Origin: Leptobrachium leishanense
Lineage: Eukaryota > Chordata > Amphibia > Anura > Megophryidae
Assembly: GCA_009667805.1 (NCBI GenBank)
Contig: CM019066.1
Coordinates: 118,559,690 to 118,623,689 of the forward strand
Direction: 5' to 3'
Length of the DNA: 64,000 bases
Each line of letters begins with the position of its first letter. The first letter of the stretch is position 1. A model generated the notes under the pieces. It made no database searches. It was not told the DNA's origin and saw only the letters and a list, made by a program, of their open reading frames with translations. Positions 1 through 10,640 of this stretch are shown here, one piece after another. Position numbers and translations under genes: made by a program.

Positions 1-1
1 C

Positions 2-2255
2 TCCACTGACAGGGATGATGCTACAGTAAAGGGTGCACCACGTCCTTCCTCTGAATCTGCCAGCATCCCATCAGCTGCAGATTTATGCAGTGAGATTTTG
101 TTGCCCCAGCTGCTGCAGCGGAAGAAAAAATATTGTCCCAACCATCCACATGCACAACGTCTAAATGCCAGCTTTGCAAAATTACTCGCATTACAGCTGC
201 TTCCTTTCCAGCTGGTGGACTCTGCTTCCTTCCGTGAATTTGCCGAATGTGCTGTACCACAGTGGCAGGTTCCAAAACGCCATTTCTTTTCACGGAAGGC
301 CATTCCAGCACTATACCAGCACGTGGAAGTGGAAGACAATGTTATGGAGTCATTGGGAAAGGCAGTCAGCAGCATGGTGCACATTACTTTAGACACGTGG
401 TCCAGCAAGCATGACCAGGGCCGTTACATTTCCTTCACGGCACACTGGGTAACTCTGCTTTCAGCTGGGAGGGATCCAGGACAGGGCTCTGTGCTGGAGC
501 TTGCTCATCCACCATGCCTCCAGAAAGCTGCTTATATGAGGTATGTCTGCTCCACCACCTCTTCCTCCTCCTCCTCCTTCTCTTTCTCTGGCGAAGTGGC
601 AGTTAAACCAACACGTGGCAGGGGCTACGCAATGGCTCAAGCAAAAAGATGCTATACTGTGCTTGAGCTAGTTTGTTTAGAGGACAGGAGCCACACCGGG
701 CCAGAAATTCTGTCAGCTCTGCAGGGGCAGGTGCAGAGATGGTTAACACCACGCCAGCTTGAGCTGGGAATGGTCATCTGTGATAATGGCAGCAACCTTC
801 TCTCCGCCGTACGTCTGGGTAAGTTGACGCATGTACCATACCTAGCACACATCCTAAATCTGGTGGTACAGCATTTCCTAACCAGGTACCCAAGGCTGGA
901 AGAGCTTCTCAGCCAGACCAGAAAAGTCTGCAGCCACTTCAGATGGTCATTCTGAGCAAGTGTTTGCCTGACAGAAATTCAAAGAGAATTCCACCTTCCC
1001 ACAAACCGCCTGATCTTTGACATGGCCAACAGGTGGAACTCGACATTGGCAATGCTGCAGCGCCTGCACAAGCAGCAGTGGGCCATCAATGAGTACCTGT
1101 GTGAGTATGGCACAAGGACAGGTTCAAGTCAACTTGGTTATTTTTCCCCCGAAGTGGCTGATGATCAAGGATGCGTGCACTGTACTGTCACCATTTGAGG
1201 AGGCAACAATGATGGTGAGCAGGGACAGTGCATGCATCAGTGACACAATTCCTTTAGTGTTCCTGCTGTAGCGCACTCTGCAGGAAATTATAGATGTGGC
1301 ACTAGAGGCAGAGCAGCGGAAGGAAGAGGAGGCCTTCCCTAGTTCTCAAGGCCCCAGTCTTTCCGCAGACAGCATTCCTGCAGGTCCTCCTCAGATCAGA
1401 CAGGAGGAAGATGAGGAGGAATATTTAAGTTGTGGGGGCATTGAAGGTGGGGATTCCTCAAGGGAGGGTTTTGTGTCCCCAGAAACCCAAGGACTAGTAT
1501 GTGGCTGAGAGGAGGTAGTGCACAATACGGTCATCCTCAGCGATGAGGAACACTCTGAAGCTAATTCCACCTCCAACCTACGCTGCATGGGCTCCCTTAT
1601 CCCCTGCAAAGCCTGCTAAAGGACCCCAGGATTCGTGCTATCAAGGAGAGGGATCATTGCTGGTTGGCAAGCCTTCTTGATCCACGATACAAGGGTAAAG
1701 TTGCAGAGCTCATCCTGCCCTCACAGAGGGAGCACAGGATGAAACAACTTGAGGACGCTCTAAAGCGACACTTGTGTAACACCTTTCCAGACACTGGTAG
1801 GTTACCAAATGATGAGACAGGTGCTTCTGAGGCTGCTGTTTATCAGAGGAAGAGCGGTGAAGGGGGCCGCTTGACTGATGCCTTTTCCAATTTGTTTTAG
1901 TCCACGACGCCCAGGGATGTCAAATTTAGGCACCCATTGCCAGCGTCTTCACCAAATGGTGCAGGACTATCTAGGGGCAAGGGAAGACCTGGATACCTTT
2001 ACAGCAGATGATCCACTGGCTTACTGGGTGTTGAGATTGGATCACTGGCCAGCACTTTGCCAATATGCTATGGAGCTATTCGGTTGCCCTTCATCCAGCG
2101 TGCTTTCTGAAAGGACGTTCAGTGCCGCTGGAGGTTTTGTCACAGACAAAAGAGTGCGTCTGTCCACCGACTCTGTAGACCGGCTGACATTTATAAAAAT
2201 AAATCAGTCGAGTATCAGCAGCTATCACTCCCCTGATGCTGATGTAACTGAATAG
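2..2255 (+). pseudogene. hAT transposase pseudogene, copy A
   Basis: The reading frame is open from the left edge. It encodes a hAT-type cut-and-paste transposase, an RNase H-like DDE enzyme. Recognisable blocks are LDTWSS near 390-410 (first catalytic Asp region), CDNGSN near 778-795 followed by LAHILNLVVQHF (second Asp region), and the C-terminal dimerisation block SSVLSERTFSAAGG near 2095-2130, with RVRLSTDSVDRLTFIK after it. No BED zinc finger is visible in the part present. The gene is dead: there are in-frame stops at about 953 (TGA), 1269 (TAG) and 1506 (TGA), and frame changes near 1150, 1610 and 1895. Copy B lacks the first of these stops, so these are copy-specific lesions. Family assignment is firm; subfamily is not determined. 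Confidence 0.85.
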
Positions 2256-2293
2256 ATCGGGGATCTCTTCTGCATTCCCAAAACCTCCATCAC

Positions 2294-2637
2294 TGCACTC
2301 TTCCACAATACCTCAGAGGGGTTACGGTGTGAAGGCACTAGCTGACACCAAAGGCCCAATATTTGGGTGCACTGACACGTGTACCAGATTCCAATCATTT
2401 TAATATTTGAATGCAGAGTCCACCCCTGCACTCTTCCACAATACCTCAGAGGGGTTACGGTGTGAAGGCACTAGCTGGCACCATAGGCCCAATATTTGGG
2501 TGCACTGACACTGACGCGTGTACCAGATTCCAATCATTTTAATATTTGAATGCAGAGTCCACCCCTGCACTCTTCCACAATACCTCAGAGGGGTTACGGT
2601 GTGAAGGCACTAGCTGGCACCAAAGGTCCAATTTTAA
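2294..2637 (+). repeat. Tandem repeat in hAT copy A 3' region, about 2.5 units of 133-139 bp
   Basis: The block beginning TGCACTCTTCCACAATACC starts at 2294, 2427 and 2566, so the unit is 133 then 139 bp. The 6-bp difference comes from a duplicated ACTGAC. Copy B has the same unit, starting near 59635 and 59768. The array is part of the transposon's untranslated 3' region. Confidence 0.9.
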
Positions 2638-3196
2638 AGCACCTATTGTTACTTTCATCCAAAGCCTGCATAAGTTTCACCATAATTTAGCCAAAAAATC
2701 ACTATACTTGTTCTGCGTGTCCTAAAACGTCTCCTCTTTTCATATAGGCTGCCTCCCCAAGCAGTTGTTTATGAATAGATTAAAGGAAAACCATTTACCG
2801 TCATTTGAAATGTCATTTTTTCTTTTTAAATGTTTCTATACATCCTACAAATCCGCCACTTCACAGGCAGGTTATGGGGACCTTCTAGGCACGATATTTG
2901 AAGGAATTTTTTTTTTTTTATTCTTAACCTTTATTTCATGGTAAAATCACTGTTCCTTTAAAAACCTCTTTTTTTTAAACTTTTTTTCCTTGTTTCCTGT
3001 CCCCCAGGGCACTACCTGGACCCCCATACACCTTTTATGGCAAATATCTTGCATATATGCCCTCTTGCAGGGCATTCTAAAAATCAAACGTTCGAGTCTC
3101 CTTAACTTGCATTGAGTTTGAATCGTGTTCGCATCCGAACTCGAACTTTTGAAATTGTTCAAGTTCGAATACGAACCGAACTCGGGCTCATTCCTA

Positions 3197-4377
3197 ATGT
3201 TAACGTGTTATTCCCGGGCAGGTGCTAGCTCAGCACCTCACTCCCCTAGAATGCAGTGCTAACCACAGTGATGCCGCCACGATTATCACCTCCTGCAGTT
3301 TCTAGGACTTCATGTAGGGTTGCACTTCTAGGCCGTGAGCCCTACGCTATCTCGCTCTCGCGAGATCACGTAGTGCAGCGGAGTGGTCACGGAGGGAGAC
3401 TGGAAAGCATTGGTTTCCAGTCTCAGCTCCCGAGCAGAAGAAGTGTCTTATTGGGCCACCCTACTCGGTGTTGGATGAAAGTGTGAATGGGATTTAATGG
3501 GGAGGCTGGGTTTACAGGAGGTGTTAAATGATTTTGCAATTGCAGAATCATTTAACATCAGCTTTTAGAAGGTGCTATGTTTTGGTTCTACGCATCCCGA
3601 CCACAATGTGCACCTGCACATTGTAATAACTCACTTATCGAAACACTAATTAAATACTGAGCTCCCCATGTGAGGTATAGGATGCACAAAGTATAGTAAG
3701 CTCGTGCAAGCTGCAAGGTGCTAACTGATTTCACCACAATGGGGAGCATTAGGAATCTAATATGAATGCCATGGGTTAAACTTACTTCTAGTGCTAATGC
3801 TTACATATCGAGACGCTACATTAGCACCAACTATAGAATAGAGCCCTATGTATTTCAGTGCTGTAGGGGTTAAACATAATAGTAATGGTACATTTTACCT
3901 ATACCTATGTGATTCATCTACAACAATCATTAATGTAAAACCTTTTGTACTATGAGTACAATTAAAATATAAAAATTACTTTTACAGTGACTATGTGTAT
4001 CGATATTAGGAATGAAGCTTACTGAAGAAATGGTAAGACATGAAAAAGAAGTTTCTGGCAATAATGTTACATGCAATAATGAAAGTGACATTCAGTATAG
4101 AATGTTATTGAAAATGAAATGAGTATACTTAATACAACTATCTCAGAAGACGTCAATTTATTTGGACTAGAGCAATTATGCTCTAAACAAAGCCTGCTTA
4201 AACAAAGGCACGAATCATGGTTTTGTTATGAAAATCATCATAATTGTTCCTATCACAACAGTTACATAATTGAAAAATGTAATAAAATGTAAGAATGTTT
4301 AGAACAGAATAATTAGAGCAATAGTTTGTGATGGGAACCAAGCAAGATATAGCAGTTATAATAAGCATACAAACACA
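3197..4377. other. Non-coding stretch without an assignable feature
   Basis: No gene is visible. A short perfect inverted repeat, ATGATTTTGCAATTGCAGAATCAT, sits near 3529-3553 and could be the core of a small hairpin element. The rest is AT-rich and unassigned. Confidence 0.5.
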
Positions 4378-4462
4378 CGGCTGGATGGAGTAGAGGTAAC
4401 AGCATTGCTCTATAACCGTGGAGACACAGGCCCAAATTCCAGCCAGAGCACCTCTCCAGTAA

Positions 4463-4890
4463 GGCTAGGGTCAGACGAACGCATTTTTCACGTGCGTTTA
4501 GCCGCACGAAATCACGGCCGTGCTAGCAGCAAATGACGTCCAATGCCGGGGAACATACGACGAACGGCCGCACGAAAGTTCGTCCGTGCAACGCAAGTGG
4601 CCAACGAACGCATTTTTTTCGAGAACGTCAAACCGCTACTACTGACGTACAGAGTGCGCTGCGGCCGCATAGCGGCGTGTGTGTGTGATTAGGAGACGTC
4701 AGATGCTGCTAATGTCCGGCTAACATAACGTCCAGACACAAAAAGTGTTTTATTGATGATCCGTACAAAATCACGGACGAAAAGGCGCATCGTATGACCG
4801 CTATCGCGTATTCCGGGAAAAAATACGTACGTTCGTTCGAACGCACTTTTTCACGGACAACGTGAAAAATGCGTTCGTCTGACCCTAGCC
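4463..4890. mobile_element. Harbinger-type MITE 1, 3-bp TSD TAA
   Basis: The ends are inverted: GGCTAGGGTCAGACGAACGC at the left and its complement GCGTTCGTCTGACCCTAGCC at the right. TAA flanks both sides (4460-4462 and 4891-4893). Removing the element restores the SINE sequence CTCCAGTAAGTGTCC, as seen at 50511-50524. A 3-bp TWA duplication is typical of PIF/Harbinger. There is no coding capacity; the interior shares blocks such as GGAGACGTCAGA with the other copies in this window. Confidence 0.8.
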
Positions 4891-5090
4891 TAAGTGTCCT
4901 TGGGCAAGACACCTAACGGTACATACTTGCCTACCCAGGACATACTTGAAAATGAGTGAAATCTCAATGTATCCTTCCTGGAAAAATACAGGTTGTCCAT
5001 AAAGTCTCTTTCCAATTTCACAAATTTATAACAAAGGCAAATGAAAAGACAGATAAGTGACAATTATTACAAATGAGTTGAATATATTTA

Positions 5091-5516
5091 GGCGGGGGTC
5101 AGACTAACGCATTTTTAACGTGCGTTTAGGCGCACTTAATCACGGCCGCAGTAGCAGCAAATGACGGGCAATGACGGACAATATACAAAGTTCGGCCGCA
5201 CGAGAGTCCGGCCTCGCAACGCTAGTGGAAAATGAGCACATTTTTTCGAGAACGCAGAACCGCGTTCTGATGTACAGAGTGCGCTGCGGTGGCATAACAG
5301 CGTGTGTGCGTGATTAGGAGATGTCAGACGCTGCTAATGTCCAGCCTACATAACGTCCAGATGCAAAAAGTGTTTTATTGACGGTCCGTAAAAAAATCAC
5401 GCACGAAAATGTGCGTCGTCTGACCGTTTTCGCGCATTCCGTGAAAAAATACGTCAATGCGTTCGGACGCACTTTTTGACTGTCGCTGCGAATAATGCGT
5501 TCATTTGACCCTAGCC
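5091..5516. mobile_element. Harbinger-type MITE 2, nested in mariner left arm, TSD TTA
   Basis: It starts GGCGGGGGTCAGACTAACGC and ends TTTGACCCTAGCC, with TTA at 5088-5090 and 5517-5519. The right arm of the mariner carries the matching uninterrupted sequence (ATATATTTAAGG, reverse complement), which confirms the borders. It is about the same length as MITE 1. Confidence 0.8.
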
Positions 5517-5519
5517 TTA

Positions 5520-5666
5520 AGGTTTTTTTTGCCTCATTAATACACCTCTATATGGGCACCATTAGTTGCACGAAGCACATCAAGACGGTACTCGATTTCA
5601 TGCCATGTATGCTGTAGCATACCCTCATCAATGGTGGCAATGGCATCAGTGATCATCTGCTTTAGA
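5520..5666 (-). pseudogene. Inverted copy of the mariner transposase 3' end
   Basis: This 147-bp stretch is the reverse complement of about 6008-6159. It covers the last ~45 codons and stop of the transposase plus the GCCTCATTTAATACACC trailer. It occupies the place where the 5' part of the gene should be. The junction with unique sequence is near 5666, at CTTTAGAT. It is part of the fold-back element, not a separate gene. Confidence 0.85.
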
Positions 5667-6139
5667 TGAATGTGTGGTATGGGATCATGTGCAATCGAAT
5701 CATTGGTCCATTTTTCTTCGGCGTGACATCAATTGCTGCAAATGTTTACCTTGACCTTTTGACTGAATACGTGGCATCACAACTACATCACCATCAACCA
5801 ACCATCATTTTCCAGCAAGGTGGTGCACCACCACATTGGGGATGGCATGTTTGTGGGTTCCTAAATGAAACATTTCCAGACTGGTGGATTGGAAGGGGTG
5901 GCTCAATTCCCTGGCCACCTCGTTCACCAGATATCACTCCCCTTGACTTCTTTCTATGGGGTTATGTTAAAGATATTGTGTATGGAACAAAGGTACGGGA
6001 CATCACTAATCTAAAGCAGAGGATCACTGATGCCATTGCCACCATTGATGAGGGTATGCTACGACGAACATGGCAAGAAATCGAGTACCTTCTTGATGTG
6101 CTTCATGCAACTAATGGTGCCCATATAGAGGTGTATTAA
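5666..6139 (+). pseudogene. Mariner-like (IS630/Tc1/mariner) transposase, C-terminal part
   Basis: The open frame of 157 codons holds the C-terminal half of a DDE transposase. Visible motifs are NRIIGPFFF near the start, IIFQQGGAPPHW (residues about 49-60) and PPRSPDITPLDFFLWGY (about 84-100). In the family the second catalytic Asp lies in QQDGAPPH; here it is Gly, so the active site is lost. The spacing from that position to the Asp of TPLD is 41 residues, which fits the DD41D branch rather than classic DD34D mariner. The N-terminal DNA-binding half and first catalytic Asp are absent. The ATG at 5666 lies at the fold-back junction and is probably not a native start. Confidence 0.85.
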
Positions 6140-6477
6140 ATGAGGCAAAAAAACCTTAAATATATACGTCTTATTTTGTAATAATTTTCACTTATCTGTC
6201 TTTTCATTTGCCTTTGTAATAAATTTTTGAAATTGTAAAGAGACTTTATGGACACCCAGTACTTTCTTAAAAAAAAAAAACAACACCTGAAAACGCATAT
6301 TGATGAACACCAATAGGGAAGATGAATTTACATTGAAGAATCGATCTACAAGAGTTGAATAAGTACACAAATACTGTAATACATTTTAAATAGGAAAAAG
6401 CGCAGTGTCTGTCTAAATGCTGCCACCATGAATTTACATGTTAAACGCTTTATTTATATTTATTTAAATACTTATTT

Positions 6478-6532
6478 CTAAAGTATTTTACCAGGAAGGA
6501 TACATTGAGATTTCTCTAGTTTTCAAGCATAT
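6478..6532 (-). repeat. SINE 3' fragment (copy 2)
   Basis: GTATTTTACCAGGAAGGATA begins the reverse complement of the SINE 3' end, followed by CATTGAGATTTCTCTAG. Only the last ~50 bp remain. Confidence 0.7.
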
Positions 6533-7177
6533 TTTCTCTCAATGACTTAAATGCTTGGTATAAAACTTAGATATTAAACAGTCACCATTATTTAAATCTC
6601 TATATATGTTCAGAGATATTGATTACATGATTTTTAACAGTTCAGACATTGCTATAAAAGAATAAGATAACTTCCTATCTCATGACATAATTCTATTTTA
6701 TTATTTTAACTTTACGAGAACAAAGTTTATAGCTGTATTACATGAATTTAAATATACTTGAAGACATGTGTAAGGAAATATGCATTATATCAATCCACAT
6801 TTGACCTTTAGAATCATATGAATAATAATTACCTCTCTGAACTATGCATGCCCTTTGATGTTTTCCATTATTAGCATTCGATAATATGACTACTCATATT
6901 AGTTGGCATATCTACTGTAAGTCATGCTATCAGGAAAAAACTCTACAGCAAAACGTCACCTTAGGAAAGCAGTGAAGCAAATCTGCACTTCAATAAATGG
7001 TGTGCCAGTTTTAGTGACCTATCATTTATGATTTTTGTCAGAAATCCTTCAATTTCTCGAATTTCTTGAATTTTTAAGGATTAAGGAATAGTCCTTAAGT
7101 TTTGGCATGCACAATGGCACATATTTCAAGTATTTTAGGTCATTACATTGCTTCATTCTATGTATAAACTCTTAGGG
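6533..7177. other. AT-rich non-coding stretch
   Basis: No gene, terminal repeat or tandem array was recognised here. Confidence 0.5.
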
Positions 7178-8094
7178 GGTTATTGAGAGAGCACCGAATT
7201 TTCTCGTTCGGCGCCCTTTGGCAAGGTCAATTCGCCAACCCTGCAGGGAATTCCGCATTCACCACAGGGTCTCCAAAGTGAGCTGAAGGGATCTGCTGAA
7301 CATCGCTGATCAACCCGCCGAGCGCAGCTGCCGACCATTGAACAGACCGCAGAAACCAGCCAACCATCCGCCTAACAGAGCGACAAACATCCGCAGCCCG
7401 CCGAATGCAGCCGCCGACTGCCAAACAAACCTCCAAATGCAGACGACCATTGGCTGAACACCACTGAACAAACCGGCGAATGGACCCACAGTCTGCCGAA
7501 AGCAGCCGATGATCCGCCGAACAGACCCTTCAACGCCTCCAATCAGTCGATGAAAAAAGCCGACCGGTGGTTAAAAAAAAAAACACAATTTTTGAAAGGT
7601 GTTTAAACAAAAAAAATGCATGAAAACACATGAAAATATGAAAATCATACATCAAGTCCTATGAATAATGAGAAAAGGTCTGTTACAGATGTTACAGTAT
7701 AAAAAAAAACATAACCAAAACATACCATTTTCAAAAAATCTGAATCCAAAATTTGCCGAAAAAATAAATAGCAATGCATTAAAAATTCAAATAAATAATA
7801 AGGCTTTTTGTTGCAAATGAAAAGAGTAAACGGTTGAAGAATAAATTTGTAAAAAGGGTATTTTTTTTCCATTGAAACCTATGGGATTCACCTGTATAAA
7901 CCTGTTGAACTGAACCACTTAAATTGTGGCATTGTACCAACATTTAGGTGCTGTTCAGCGTTCTCTGAATAGATTAACCATCACTTCTCTATGGGGAATT
8001 TCATTGCCACCAAAGGTCGCCAAATTGCGGAGATCTGAGGCAAATTGTGAATTGCCAGCTTTCTGAATAGCCGAATTGCCACAGAATTGCACTG
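7178..8094. mobile_element. MITE of a GGGGTTATT-ended family, copy 1
   Basis: It starts GGGGTTATTGAGAGAGCACC. Several blocks are shared in the same order with 18200-18916: AAGTCCTATGAATAATGAG, then GTCTGTTACAG, then TTGAAACCTATGGGATT, then GCGTTCTCTGAATAGATTAA, then TTCTGAATAGCCGAATTGCC. The first third is CCG-rich and repetitive (GCCGAA, GCCGAC). The right end is not clear because the expected AATAACCCC is missing. Noncoding. Confidence 0.6.
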
Positions 8095-8535
8095 GTACCC
8101 CATGCCCACCCATAAAAATGATGGTGGCTCTTTAATATTTTGGTGCTGTTTTTTATGCCAGAGGACCTGGACATTTTGTTTGGATACATGGCATCATTGA
8201 CAGATATCAGCAGATATTAAATGAACACCTGGCTGTTTCTGCCAGACAGCTTAATATCCTCAGTGGTTGGATCTTCCAGCAGAACCGTGATCTAAAGCAT
8301 ACATCATAATCAACAAAATAATGGTTTACAGACAACAAAATAAAGGACCTGCCATAGCCATCCCAGTCCCCTGACTTGAACTCCTTAGAACACCTGTGGT
8401 TGAACTAAAGAAGAAAATCCAGCAATGTCATCCTCAAAATTCACAGGATCTGGAGAGATTCTGTATGGAGGAATGGTCTCAGATCCTTTGCCAAGTATTC
8501 TCCAACCTCTTCAAGCATTATATATGTTACATTTC
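8095..8535 (+). pseudogene. Tc1-like transposase fragment, heavily decayed
   Basis: Translation in shifting frames gives the C-terminal half of a Tc1 transposase. GGSLIFWCCF near 8125 corresponds to the usual GGGS..VWGCF. SPDLNSLEHLW near 8365-8400 corresponds to SPDLNPIEHLW, with its catalytic Glu kept. VWRNGLRSFAK near 8465 resembles the helix after the active site (EEW..I....C). Stops and frameshifts are frequent. No terminal inverted repeats were found. Confidence 0.6.
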
Positions 8536-9270
8536 TACTATAAGTTACTTCTAATATTTTTAGTATCCACCAATAAGAAATGGATAAATAGTAAGCATGC
8601 TACACTAGGTAAGAGTCCAAACTTTAGAAAGGGTGTGAACTTCAAGAGCTCCAGAATAATTTTAAAAAAAAGACTGGAGCAATATATAAGGTGGCAGGAA
8701 CCATGTGCAGGGGGCATAGAAGACACAGAAAAGCCTGTGCTGGTGCTATAAAAAATGTAACACTGTTTTGCACTATCCAGGTAGGCCAGCTTAATTCAAG
8801 TATTTGCGCTCTGGAGACCTGCATGTTCCAGGCCTTCTTTTGTTATTCTTCCACCTGTAGTTGGCAACAGGTTTCTGCAAAATTTGGTATTTCTAGTCTG
8901 TCTTTGTAGGCCTGTAGTTTAAGGGTGTTCCAACAGAGGTTCAGTGTTACTACAACCCAGTTCATGGTGTGCCTTGATAGCTGTCTGTTCAATCCTGTCT
9001 ACCAAACCTCACCATGGTGCTTTGTGCCAAGCCATATCATGGTCCTGTTGCCAAGCTTCAGTGTGTTCCTGAGCCCTGTTGTATTCCAGTATTTCATGGT
9101 CCCACCATGTACCTGCTCCTATTGCTGTTCCGACCAACCTCTGTGTCTCAATTTCTGCCTGGTGTGAGATCCACCCTGGTTCCTGTGTCCCTTGTAGCTA
9201 TTGTATCTACAGCCAGATTCCAACTTGAATTACTTGAACTGCAGCACTTATCCTGCCTGCTAATTCCATA
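8536..9270. other. Non-coding stretch, pyrimidine-rich in its second half
   Basis: No recognisable gene. Open frames here (for example 8691-8909 and 9014-9328) have no family signature. The composition around 8930-9240 (repeated CCTG, TTCC, CCAAACC) resembles the LTR-like tracts near 54300 and 61650, but no terminal TG...CA pair could be placed. Confidence 0.4.
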
Positions 9271-9441
9271 CAGGGTTATTCAGAGAGCGGTGAAAAGCTG
9301 GAGAATGGAAAACTCTAGGTCAAAATAGCTGCTTTGGAAAGTGAGATGAATGGGAGAATTTTTCTGGTTTGGCTATTTTGACCTCGAATTTTCCATTATC
9401 CAGTCATTCTCCTGCTTTTCACCGCTCTCTGAATAACCCTG
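9271..9441. mobile_element. Short palindromic MITE, CAGGGTTATTCAGAGAG ends, copy 1
   Basis: The left end CAGGGTTATTCAGAGAGCGG is mirrored by CCGCTCTCTGAATAACCCTG at the right. The two halves are inverted over most of the 171 bp, and ATA flanks both sides. A second copy lies at 36679-36856. Superfamily is uncertain. Confidence 0.75.
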
Positions 9442-10218
9442 ATAGTGTGCCATTTATTTACTGCAGTGTAGCTCTTGCCTGACAGACAACAATGACATAT
9501 GATATGCAGACACTAATCCAGACATTAAAATCAAGCAAAAGACAAAACATGAAGTACCCTATTCCTAATAAGACGTGAAGCTATTGTTATTCAAAAAAGC
9601 TTCAGACTATAGTTTAACTTGTTCACTGCGGACAACACATTGAGTGTGTCCTCCACTGTCTCTCTTGAACATGGAGGACACACTCCGTATGTGATTTGGA
9701 GCCGATTGTGGATTTCTCCCACAGGGGGCTGACATCCAAGATGTCTATGGGAACTCCCTACGCCTACTGACGTCATCGTGCATGGGTGTAATGGCATCAG
9801 AAATGGGGCTACTCCCTAAGGGGCAGGTAATTCCATCTGGAGGAGATACAGGGTTCATTTCAGCCTCTGTTTCTCTAGAACTGTAGAACATAGAGGGTAA
9901 TGTGAGGTATTGTTGGAAAGGCCAGAGCATGATGCCACACAGAAGCAAGTTGTATGTAAAAAAAAATAAAGATAAAGGTTTTCCATTATAAAGTGAACAA
10001 TGACGCGGCACTAACTCAGCTTCTAATTTCCCACAATGCCAGCTAGAGTGGAGGCGATAGCACAATGCGTTATTTTGTATTGTTTCATGAAATCCTAAAT
10101 TGGGGCAAAGCTGGGAGGAGGGTTAGGGATGCTTAGGAAACCTGCATCTTTGAATTTTACACCGCACAGCATCATGTAAGGTATCAGTGGAAAGGTCAGA
10201 GTCTGGCCTTTACAATGA

Positions 10219-10438
10219 TACTACAAATTATTATTATTTTTTTTGAGAAAGGATTTTACCAGGAAGGATACATTGAGATTTGTCTCATTTTAAAGTATGT
10301 CCTGGGTGGCGAGTATGTACCGTTAGGTGTCTTGCCCTAGGACACTTACTGGAGAGTTGCTCGCTGGGATCGAGCCCATGACTCCACAGGCTCTCTCCAT
10401 GCAGAGCAGTGATCTTACCTCTACTCCACCCAGCCGGT
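10219..10438 (-). mobile_element. tRNA-derived SINE (copy 3), nearly complete
   Basis: Read on the minus strand it starts CCGGCTGGGTGGAGTAGAGG, carries box B-like GGCTCGATCCC, then GGGCAAGACACCTAACGG, GTATCCTTCCTGGTAAAATC, and an A-rich AATAATAAT tail. It interrupts the host TTAA element between ATGATACTACAAA and TGACCATATAATCTG, which are joined as GATACCAAATATGACCATG at 24835. Confidence 0.85.
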
Positions 10439-10462
10439 GACCATATAATCTGTAAAAATAGA

Positions 10463-10592
10463 GGGCAGTATTACAATGTTGGTGCTAACTTAACCAGAGC
10501 TGTTGTAAACGTAAAACCTCCATAGGCTATAATGGCTCTGGTAAGTTTACAACAGCTCTGGTTAAGTTAGCACCAACTATGTAATATGGCCC
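10463..10592. mobile_element. Fold-back MITE, 130 bp
   Basis: The left arm starts GGGCAGTATTACAATGTTGG and the right arm ends CACCAACTATGTAATATGGCCC. The arms (GCTAACTTAACCAGAGCTG and its complement) pair over most of their length, separated by a short loop around CCTCCATAGGCTATAATGG. AGA flanks both ends. A related decayed unit, GGGCAGTATTACAAACTGG, occurs near 42403. Confidence 0.7.
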
Positions 10593-10640
10593 AGATTTTT
10601 TTTTAAAAAAATATTTGGCAAATTTTTTTCTCAGTTCTAA

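Larger units (their letters stand above)
1..3196 (+). mobile_element. hAT DNA transposon, copy A (left end outside window)
   Basis: The element contains a decayed hAT transposase gene, a 3' tandem repeat and a right end that matches copy B (55115-61597) in the same order. Its right end reads GGCTCATTCCTA, the counterpart of GGCTCATCCCTA in copy B. The left end and target-site duplication are cut off by the window edge. Copy A lacks the two insertions seen in copy B that fall in the shared part, so it shows the empty site for the TTAA element of copy B: here GAATAGATTAAAGG is uninterrupted near 2780. A few bases near the right tip are deleted relative to copy B. Confidence 0.85.
4989..6259 (+). 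mobile_element. Tc1/mariner fold-back derivative with TA target duplication
   Basis: The ends are CAGGTTGTCCATAAAG and CTTTATGGACACCCAG (inverted), flanked by TA at 4987-4988 and 6260-6261. The inverted arms run far beyond the terminal repeats. The left arm, 4989-5666 once the nested MITE is removed, mirrors the right arm, about 6008-6259, and both arms contain the 3' end of the transposase gene. The element therefore looks like a derivative with two 3' ends and no 5' end. The right arm is uninterrupted and serves as the empty site for the MITE at 5091-5516. Confidence 0.85.
4378..6275 (+). mobile_element. tRNA-derived SINE (copy 1), split by two insertions
   Basis: The head (4378-4462) starts CGGCTGGATGGAGTAGAGGT and matches the SINE at 49421. 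Its body resumes at 4894 with GTGTCCTTGGGCAAGACACC and runs to TCAATGTATCCTTCCTGG near 4982. The A-rich tail resumes after 6260. A box A-like stretch (TGGAGTAGAGG) and a decayed box B (GGCCCAAATTCC) support a tRNA-derived head. The copy is interrupted by a Harbinger-type MITE (4463-4890) and by a mariner derivative (4989-6259). It is a non-coding retroposon and depends on a LINE partner. Confidence 0.75.

Noticed and set aside
8425..9328. Overlapping open frames as a candidate gene
   Set aside because: The first overlaps a decayed Tc1 transposase in the wrong frame; the others lack motifs and overlap each other on both strands.
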